64,000 nucleotides of DNA, from the NCBI RefSeq assembly GCF_028622095.1, contig NZ_CP115165.1, positions 2,973,501-3,037,500 on the forward strand. Reading direction: 5' to 3'. This document shows positions 55,191 to 64,000 of this stretch, piece after piece; positions within the stretch are counted from its first letter, which is position 1; each line of letters starts with the position of its first letter. The position numbers and the translations under genes were made by a program. The DNA is from Deinococcus aquaticus. Lineage in GTDB: Bacteria; Deinococcota; Deinococci; Deinococcales; Deinococcaceae. The notes beneath the pieces were generated by a model that saw nothing but the letters and a program-made list of their open reading frames with translations, ran no database searches and had not been told where the DNA came from.

Positions 55191-56372
55191 GTGAACGTGC
55201 CCCGCCCTCCCACCTCCTCTGAACGCCCGGCCCGGCCTGACTGGCGTGACGCCCGCGACGTTCCGCAGCTGCTGCGGACCCTGTGGGCGCAGCCGCCCGT
55301 CCGCCTGATCGCCTACCTGCTGCTGCTGCTGGCCACGTTGCGGACGCTGATGTGGGGCTCGCAACTGCTGGCCAGTGTGACCGTGACCGTCATCGCCGCG
55401 TATGGCCTGGCGTTCCTGGCGAACCCGCTGCTGTCGTGGCTGGAAAGCCGCCGCGTGAGCCGCATGGTGGGCGTCCTGCTGCTGCTTTCCGTGACCATCG
55501 CCCTCACGACGCTGCTGGTCATGACGGTCAGTTCTCAGGTGACCGGGCTGATCAACGGCATTCCGGATCTCGCGCGGAACCTCAAGGGCATCATCAGTTC
55601 GGGTCTGGACCGTCTGGACAGCGTCAAGGGTGCCGAGGGCATCAAGGACAGCCTCTCGAAGTACATCGACGAGCAGACCACCAACCTGACCACCAACACC
55701 GGCCCACTGCTGGAACGGCTGGTGAACGCCGGGCCGGACGTGCTGGGTACCCTGACCAGTCTGGTGGGCTGGCTGGGGCAACTGGGGTTCATCGTGACGC
55801 TCGCCATGTACTTCATGCTGGATTACGACCGGGCGGGCCGCAGTGTCCTGACGGTCTTCCCGCGCCGCTGGCAGCCCACGCTGCTGCGCCTGTCGGACGA
55901 CGTGAGCAGTAGTTTCGGCGGGTTCCTGCGCGGGCAACTGCTGCTGATGCTCAGCACCGCCGTCCTGGCCACGGCGGGTCTGATGGCCCTGCGGGTCCCG
56001 AACGCGCTGGCGCTGGGCCTGCTGAGCGGCCTGCTGAGCCTCGTGCCGTACGTGGGCATCGTGGTGGCCGCCGCCGTGCCCATGCTGCTGGCCATCTCGC
56101 AGGGTGCGCTGACAGTCGGGCTGGTGGCCGCGCTGTACTTCATCATCAACCAGTTGCAGGGCAACGTCCTGGGACCGCTGATCATGGGCCGCACCATGCG
56201 CCTGAGCCCGGCCGCCATCCTGATCGCGCTGCTGGTCGGTCTGGCTGTCGCCGGGGTGCCCGGCGCGATCCTGGCGATTCCGCTGGCCACGCTGTTCAAA
56301 CGCTGGCTGAAACGCTACTGGATGACCACGCCCGCCTACCGGGGCGGCAGCAGCATCGACTCCGGCCGGTAG
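55191..56372 (+). CDS. AI-2E/PerM family membrane transporter
   Basis: 393 residues, about eight membrane helices with a large extracytoplasmic segment after LLLLSVTIALTTLLVMTVSS (residues roughly 110-190). Family blocks: AYGLAFLANPLLSWLESRRV and GLLSGLLSLVPYVGIVVAAA, NQLQGNVLGPLIMGRTMRLS. Members export small molecules or act as Na+/H+ antiporters; the substrate here is unknown. GATAAT lies three bases before the first GTG and nine before a second GTG (55197), so the true start may be 55197. Confidence 0.85.
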   Translation: MNVPRPPTSSERPARPDWRDARDVPQLLRTLWAQPPVRLIAYLLLLLATLRTLMWGSQLLASVTVTVIAAYGLAFLANPLLSWLESRRVSRMVGVLLLLSVTIALTTLLVMTVSSQVTGLINGIPDLARNLKGIISSGLDRLDSVKGAEGIKDSLSKYIDEQTTNLTTNTGPLLERLVNAGPDVLGTLTSLVGWLGQLGFIVTLAMYFMLDYDRAGRSVLTVFPRRWQPTLLRLSDDVSSSFGGFLRGQLLLMLSTAVLATAGLMALRVPNALALGLLSGLLSLVPYVGIVVAAAVPMLLAISQGALTVGLVAALYFIINQLQGNVLGPLIMGRTMRLSPAAILIALLVGLAVAGVPGAILAIPLATLFKRWLKRYWMTTPAYRGGSSIDSGR

Positions 56373-56426
56373 GTCGCCTGTCCCCTGCGCGGACCGCACC
56401 ACGGCCACCGAAGGCAGATCAGAAAC

Positions 56427-56457
56427 AGGCACCGGACGTATCACGCGTCCGGTGCCT
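56427..56457 (-). terminator. Terminator of the amino acid permease operon
   Basis: 12-bp stem AGGCACCGGACG/CGTCCGGTGCCT, just after the permease stop on the minus strand. The AI-2E gene ends nearby on the plus strand, so it may serve both. Confidence 0.7.
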
Positions 56458-56477
56458 CGTCTGTGAGCGGGAATCGT

Positions 56478-57269
56478 TCAGCGGGTGGCGATCTTCACGC
56501 GGCGTTCCAGCTGATCGGTGAAGAAGGTCATCACGGTCGTCAGGGCGAGGTACACGGCCCCCACAGTCGTCAGGACCGGCACTGGCAGGAAGCTCTCGCT
56601 ACTGACCCGCTGACCGGCCAGCGTGAGTTCCAGCAACGCGATACTGGAGGCCAGCGAGGAGTCTTTGAGCAGCGCCACGAGGTTGTTCACCAGGGGCGGC
56701 ACGACCAGCCGCAGCGCCTGCGGCAGCACGACCGTCCGCATGGTCTGCGCGCCGCTGAGGCCCAGACTGCGGGCCGCTTCGGTCTGCCCGCGCGGAATGG
56801 CCAGAATCCCGGCGCGGATCACCTCGGCGTTGTACGCCCCGACGTTCAGGGACAGGGCGATCACGGCCGACCAGAACTCGTTCAGTTGCACGTCCAGACC
56901 GATGCCCGCCAGGATGGGCGGCAGGGCGTTGTACACGAACAGAATCTGAATCAGCAGCGGCGTCCCGCGAATCAACCACACGAACAGGTTGGCGGGCGCG
57001 CGGACCAGCCACGACGCGCTGGTCTTCTGAATGCCCGCCACCACGCCGATGATCAGGCCAATCAGCCCGCTGACGACCGTGAGTTGCAGCGTGATCTGCG
57101 CGCCCTCCACGAACAGGTCGGCGCGCGGCCCGATCGGGTCGGGCATCTGCCGCAGGATCACCGTGATCAGGTAGAACAGCAGCAGGAACGCGGCGGCCGC
57201 ACCGACCAGCCACAGCAGGATCGCGCCGGGACCGAGCGGTTGATTCCGGGGGGTGGCAGGAGTCGTCAA
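56478..57269 (-). CDS. Amino acid ABC transporter permease (His/Glu/Gln type)
   Basis: 263 residues, about six membrane helices. Signature of the HisMQ family: VWLIRGTPLLIQILFVYNAL near the middle and the EAA loop RGQTEAARSLGLSGAQTMRTVVLPQALRL. A TTG start at 57269 is supported by a good GGAGG site; no better ATG exists. It lies downstream of the binding-protein gene, with repeat copy 6 between, and probably works with the distant glnQ at 50498. Confidence 0.88.
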   Translation of the reverse strand: MTTPATPRNQPLGPGAILLWLVGAAAAFLLLFYLITVILRQMPDPIGPRADLFVEGAQITLQLTVVSGLIGLIIGVVAGIQKTSASWLVRAPANLFVWLIRGTPLLIQILFVYNALPPILAGIGLDVQLNEFWSAVIALSLNVGAYNAEVIRAGILAIPRGQTEAARSLGLSGAQTMRTVVLPQALRLVVPPLVNNLVALLKDSSLASSIALLELTLAGQRVSSESFLPVPVLTTVGAVYLALTTVMTFFTDQLERRVKIATR

Positions 57270-57448
57270 GGGAGCCTCCGGAAGGAAGGGTCAGGTAAAA
57301 AAAGCGAGCTGATCTGCATTTGAAAGATAATGGCACACCCGCCGGACCAGTGGAAACCTGACCGGTCAAGACAGCGCAGCCCCCCACTCAGGAGGGGCCT
57401 GCGTCCCGCCAGGAGCGGCAGCTCAGCGCAGAATGCTCAGTTGCCCAC

Positions 57449-57585
57449 TCGTACGGATTCCGTCTGTTTCGTTGACAACCCGGCAGGGCACCGGGTGGCC
57501 AACTCCACGCCCGGAATCCGCAGGGCTCCCACTCGCATCCGCTCGGATGGAACGGTTCTTGCAAACCATTCCATCGGAGTCCGTA

Positions 57586-57588
<3 letters not shown>
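57449..57588 (-). repeat. Stop-codon-associated structured repeat, copy 6
   Basis: Minus-strand reading TGATACGGACTCCG...CGGAATCCGTACGA. Hairpin 1 GATGGAA.../...TTCCATC, hairpin 2 ACCCGG/CCGGGT. The TGA is the stop of the amino acid binding protein gene. Sits between the two genes of the ABC operon, so it may reduce expression of the permease. Confidence 0.87.
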
Positions 57589-58344
<756 letters not shown>

Positions 58345-58540
58345 GGGAGCTCCTTATCCGGTACTGGGACTGTCGGCCTGGGGCGGGCCGGGCAGTCTGG
58401 GGTGTCCAGTGATGGGTGCCTGAGTCTAGCGCCGCATGAAGGGCAGGTAAACACCTGCTGCGGGTGTGCGCGCCCACCGGGCACAGAACGCGCGGCAGCC
58501 GTCCGCGCCGAACCTCCGGGAGCGCCGCAGCCCGGTGCCA

Positions 58541-58582
58541 TGAGAACGCGCCGCCGGTACGGGACCGGGCGGCGCGTTCTCA
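58541..58582 (-). terminator. Terminator-like hairpin downstream of the UgpC/MalK-type ATPase gene
   Basis: 15-bp stem TGAGAACGCGCCGCC/GGCGGCGCGTTCTCA with a 12-base loop, starting 17 bases past the stop of the ATPase gene. The T-run is weak. Confidence 0.65.
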
Positions 58583-58598
58583 GCAGAGCGGGGTGTGC

Positions 58599-59771
58599 TC
58601 AGTCGGCGCTGACGGCGTGGGCGTACTCGTAGCCCAGGCCGGGGGTGTCCGCCTGACCGCGCGTACCGGCGGGCGTGCCACGGTCGATGGCGTCCTCGCT
58701 GGTGGTGTCGAAGGCGTGCATGCGGGTCTGGTCGATCAGCAGTTCGATGGGATCGCCGGGCAGCACGGTGGCCTGTCCCTCGACCTTCACGGTCAGGTGC
58801 TGGCCGTTCACGTCGATGATCAGGTCGGTCTGCGCGCCCAGCGGCTCGACGACCACGACCTGACCTTTCAGGACGTTGGTGCCGTGGGGCAGGTCGGTCA
58901 TGCCGACCACGCCCACGTGCTCGGGGCGGATGCCCATGAACACGTCCTTGCCCTCGTGCGCCTTGATGCTCTGCGCGAGGCGGCCCATGGGGGCCACGCG
59001 GTTCTGGCCGATCACGAACTCGCCGTTCTGGATCTTGGCGGTCACGAAGTTCATGCTGGGGCTGCCGATGAAGCCGGCCACGAACTTGTTCTGCGGGAAA
59101 TCGTAGAGGTTCATAGGCGTATCGACCTGCATGATCACGCCGTCGCGCATGACGACGATGCGGTTGCCGAGCGTCATGGCCTCGACCTGATCGTGCGTCA
59201 CGTAGACGATGGTTGCGCCCAGGCGGCGGTGCAGCTGGCTGATCTGCGAGCGCATCTCGACGCGCAGTTTGGCGTCCAGGTTGGAGAGCGGCTCGTCCAT
59301 CAGGAAGACTTTCGGCTCGCGCACGATGGCGCGGCCCATCGCGACGCGCTGACGCTGACCGCCGGACAGTTCCTTGGGTTTGCGGCCCAGCAGGTGCTCC
59401 ATCTGGAGGATCTTGGCGGCTTCACGCACGCGCTTGTCGATCTCTTCCTTGGGCGTCTTGCGGAGCTTCAGGCCGAAAGCCATGTTGTCGTACACGTTCA
59501 TGTGCGGGTACAGGGCGTAGTTCTGGAACACCATGGCGATGTCGCGGTCCTTGGGCGGCACGTCGTTCACGACGCGGTCGCCGATCTTCAGGATGCCGTC
59601 ACTGATGTCTTCGAGGCCGGCGATCATGCGCAGCGTGGTGGACTTCCCGCAGCCGGACGGCCCGACGAAGACCATGAATTCACGGTCCTGGATGTGCAGG
59701 TTGAAATCCTTCACCGCGTGGTGCTTGCTGCCGTAGCGCTTGTTGATGTGCTCGAGGATGACTTCTGCCAT
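58599..59771 (-). CDS. Sugar ABC transporter ATP-binding protein (UgpC/MalK/MsmK type)
   Basis: 390 residues. Walker A VGPSGCGKSTT (about 37-45), Q-loop VFQNYALYPHMNV, signature LSGGQRQRVAMGRAI, Walker B VFLMDEPLSNLDAKLR and His switch YVTHDQVEAMTL. A C-terminal TOBE/OB regulatory domain (GIRPEHVGVV, VEPLGAQTDLI) confirms the CUT1 family. No sugar permease or binding gene is next to it, so it may be a shared ATPase for several CUT1 systems, as MsmK or MsiK are. AAAGGTAGG-type site before the ATG. Confidence 0.92.
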   Translation of the reverse strand: MAEVILEHINKRYGSKHHAVKDFNLHIQDREFMVFVGPSGCGKSTTLRMIAGLEDISDGILKIGDRVVNDVPPKDRDIAMVFQNYALYPHMNVYDNMAFGLKLRKTPKEEIDKRVREAAKILQMEHLLGRKPKELSGGQRQRVAMGRAIVREPKVFLMDEPLSNLDAKLRVEMRSQISQLHRRLGATIVYVTHDQVEAMTLGNRIVVMRDGVIMQVDTPMNLYDFPQNKFVAGFIGSPSMNFVTAKIQNGEFVIGQNRVAPMGRLAQSIKAHEGKDVFMGIRPEHVGVVGMTDLPHGTNVLKGQVVVVEPLGAQTDLIIDVNGQHLTVKVEGQATVLPGDPIELLIDQTRMHAFDTTSEDAIDRGTPAGTRGQADTPGLGYEYAHAVSAD

Positions 59772-60052
59772 GGTGTGCCTACCTTTGCCCCTACTCTTAC
59801 CCGCGAGTGGCCCAACGCCCGTGAGACCGGGGTTGGAGATCGGGTAACCGGGGTGCATGAACGAGAATGCCCGGGGTTTACGCTGACGCCTTGCTGACAG
59901 CTTGCAGTTTACCACGCCGTCCCGGCGTTGCCACTCCCGGTCAGGGCCGGTGTACAGACAGTGACCCGCCCCCGACCACGAACGGCGGCGCGGATGACCG
60001 GACGAACGGGTGGGAGCGGGTCAGGGACAACGGTTCCGGAAGACCGGTCAGG
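59772..60052. other. Intergenic region upstream of the UgpC/MalK-type gene
   Basis: 281 bases with no gene. On the minus strand a TAAACT box at about 59911-59906 could be the promoter -10 of the ATPase gene, giving a leader of about 130 bases. Nothing else recognised. Confidence 0.4.
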
Positions 60053-62044
<1,992 letters not shown>

Positions 62045-62058
<14 letters not shown>

Positions 62059-62413
62059 CGTCCAGCTTCAGGGCGCCCACCACGGCGTCCAGCACCCAGG
62101 AGATCACGGCCAGGATGATGGCCCCGATGACCGCCGCGCCGAAGCCCGCGACGTTCAGGGCGGTGGCGGCCGCCACGAGATACAGCACCACGCCGTTCAC
62201 GACCAGCGTGAACAGGCCCAGCGTCAGGACGTTCACGGGCAGCGACAGCAGCAGCAGCACCGGGCGGATCAGGGCGTTCACGATGCCCATGACCACCGCC
62301 GCGATCAGGACGCTCACGAGGTCCGCGCCCGGCTCGAAACTCACGCCTGCATACACGCGGGCCAGCAGGTACAGGGCCAGTGCGTTCACCAGCAACCGAA
62401 GAATGAAACCCAT
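62045..62413 (-). CDS. Phage holin family (YvlD-like) small membrane protein
   Basis: 122 residues, four hydrophobic helices: FILRLLVNALALYLLARVYA, VLIAAVVMGIVNALIRPVL, LLSLPVNVLTLGLFTLVVNG and GAAVIGAIILAVISWVLDAV. The PVNVLTLGLFTLVVNG block is the hallmark of the PF04020 family. Function in bacteria is unknown. A TATCCT box six bases before the ATG suggests it leads a leaderless transcript holin-panC-pilT. Confidence 0.87.
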
Positions 62414-62492
62414 GCCAGCAGGATACGGGATGCGCCGCGCCGGAATGGGAACGCGCCCGGATGAAAACGGGCGCGCAGTTACAACGCCGGGG

Positions 62493-63800
<1,308 letters not shown>

Positions 63801-63864
63801 GCCCCCGACGCTAACACGCCCGCGCACCCGTCCGCCGCGCGGTGTCCAGCCTGCATGGGCGGCC

Positions 63865-63942
63865 TAGACTGCCGGGGTGAACCGTGCAGGTATGAAAGGG
63901 ACAGAAGAGGTCCGGGACGGACGTAAGAGCCGGGCGTGCTGA
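63865..63942 (+). promoter_or_regulatory. Leaderless-type -10 and possible 21-codon upstream frame
   Basis: TAGACT (63865-63870) lies six bases before a GTG at 63877 that opens a 21-codon frame ending TGA at 63942. That stop overlaps the start of the hydrophobic frame at 63936. Could be a leader peptide or just the 5' leader of the next gene. Confidence 0.35.
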
Positions 63943-64000
63943 TCGGTATGGTCGTGCTGATGCTGCTCAGCATCAACCTGGGCGGCCTGATGAGCGTGAT
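63936..64000 (+). CDS. Start of a membrane protein gene (partial)
   Basis: Only 21 codons from GTG 63936 are visible: LIGMVVLMLLSINLGGLMSV, strongly hydrophobic, so probably the first helix of a membrane protein or a signal anchor. The rest lies outside the window and the family cannot be named. Confidence 0.45.
   Translation, partial: MLIGMVVLMLLSINLGGLMSV

Overview
The window looks like chromosomal DNA from a Deinococcus species. It is very GC-rich, so long antisense shadow reading frames are everywhere. It carries a monocyclic-type lycopene beta-cyclase, a ferritin-like protein of the desiccation-related family, Mn-type superoxide dismutase, RecX, PilT and many transporters. About twenty genes start at or next to a TANNNT-like -10 box lying 5-10 bases before the start codon, the leaderless arrangement common in Deinococcus. 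Genes are dense, often overlap by ATGA or GTGA, and switch strand every few genes.

Layout. 1-10 kb: 5' part of prfC; an HDAC-family deacetylase; a VIT-type metal transporter; nitronate monooxygenase with GNAT acetyltransferase; an ACT-domain protein; a PDZ serine protease followed by a LuxR-type regulator; a merR-membrane protein-aldo/keto reductase operon; a metallophosphoesterase. 10-20 kb: tRNA-Pro(CGG); recX divergent from rpsT; glmM; a small Gly/Arg-rich membrane protein coupled to an APH-like kinase; an AlkZ-like DNA glycosylase gene cut in two by a complete 1179-bp IS701/IS4-like element with a TCTA target duplication; a ferritin-like protein; HIT and HAD genes; a Cax antiporter. 21-37 kb: a padR operon with two related membrane proteins; L-serine dehydratase alpha; a complete histidine-utilisation operon (hutU, an unknown exported protein, hutG, hutI, hutH); tetR-glycosyltransferase; iclR; a TPR-GGDEF-EAL protein; L-serine dehydratase beta; lycopene cyclase.

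37-64 kb: a lipoprotein hydrolase, small lipoproteins and a pyrophosphatase-like protein; a CitA/B-type two-component system divergent from a tripartite tricarboxylate transporter (tctCBA); sodA; a ClC-type channel with a C-terminal RCK-like domain; an MFS transporter; an amino-acid ABC transporter whose ATPase gene is separated from its permease and binding-protein genes by a TAXI-TRAP transporter and an AI-2E family protein; a MalK/UgpC-type ATPase; panC-pilT behind a small membrane protein; purB; and the edge of one more gene.

The most unusual feature is a family of about 138-bp structured repeats: five full copies, one internally deleted copy and one short remnant. They share inverted termini (TGATACGGA...) and two hairpins with compensatory base changes. 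At every copy one terminus supplies the stop codon of the neighbouring gene. This points to a mobile or domesticated RNA-forming 3'-end element and is the best candidate here for something undescribed.
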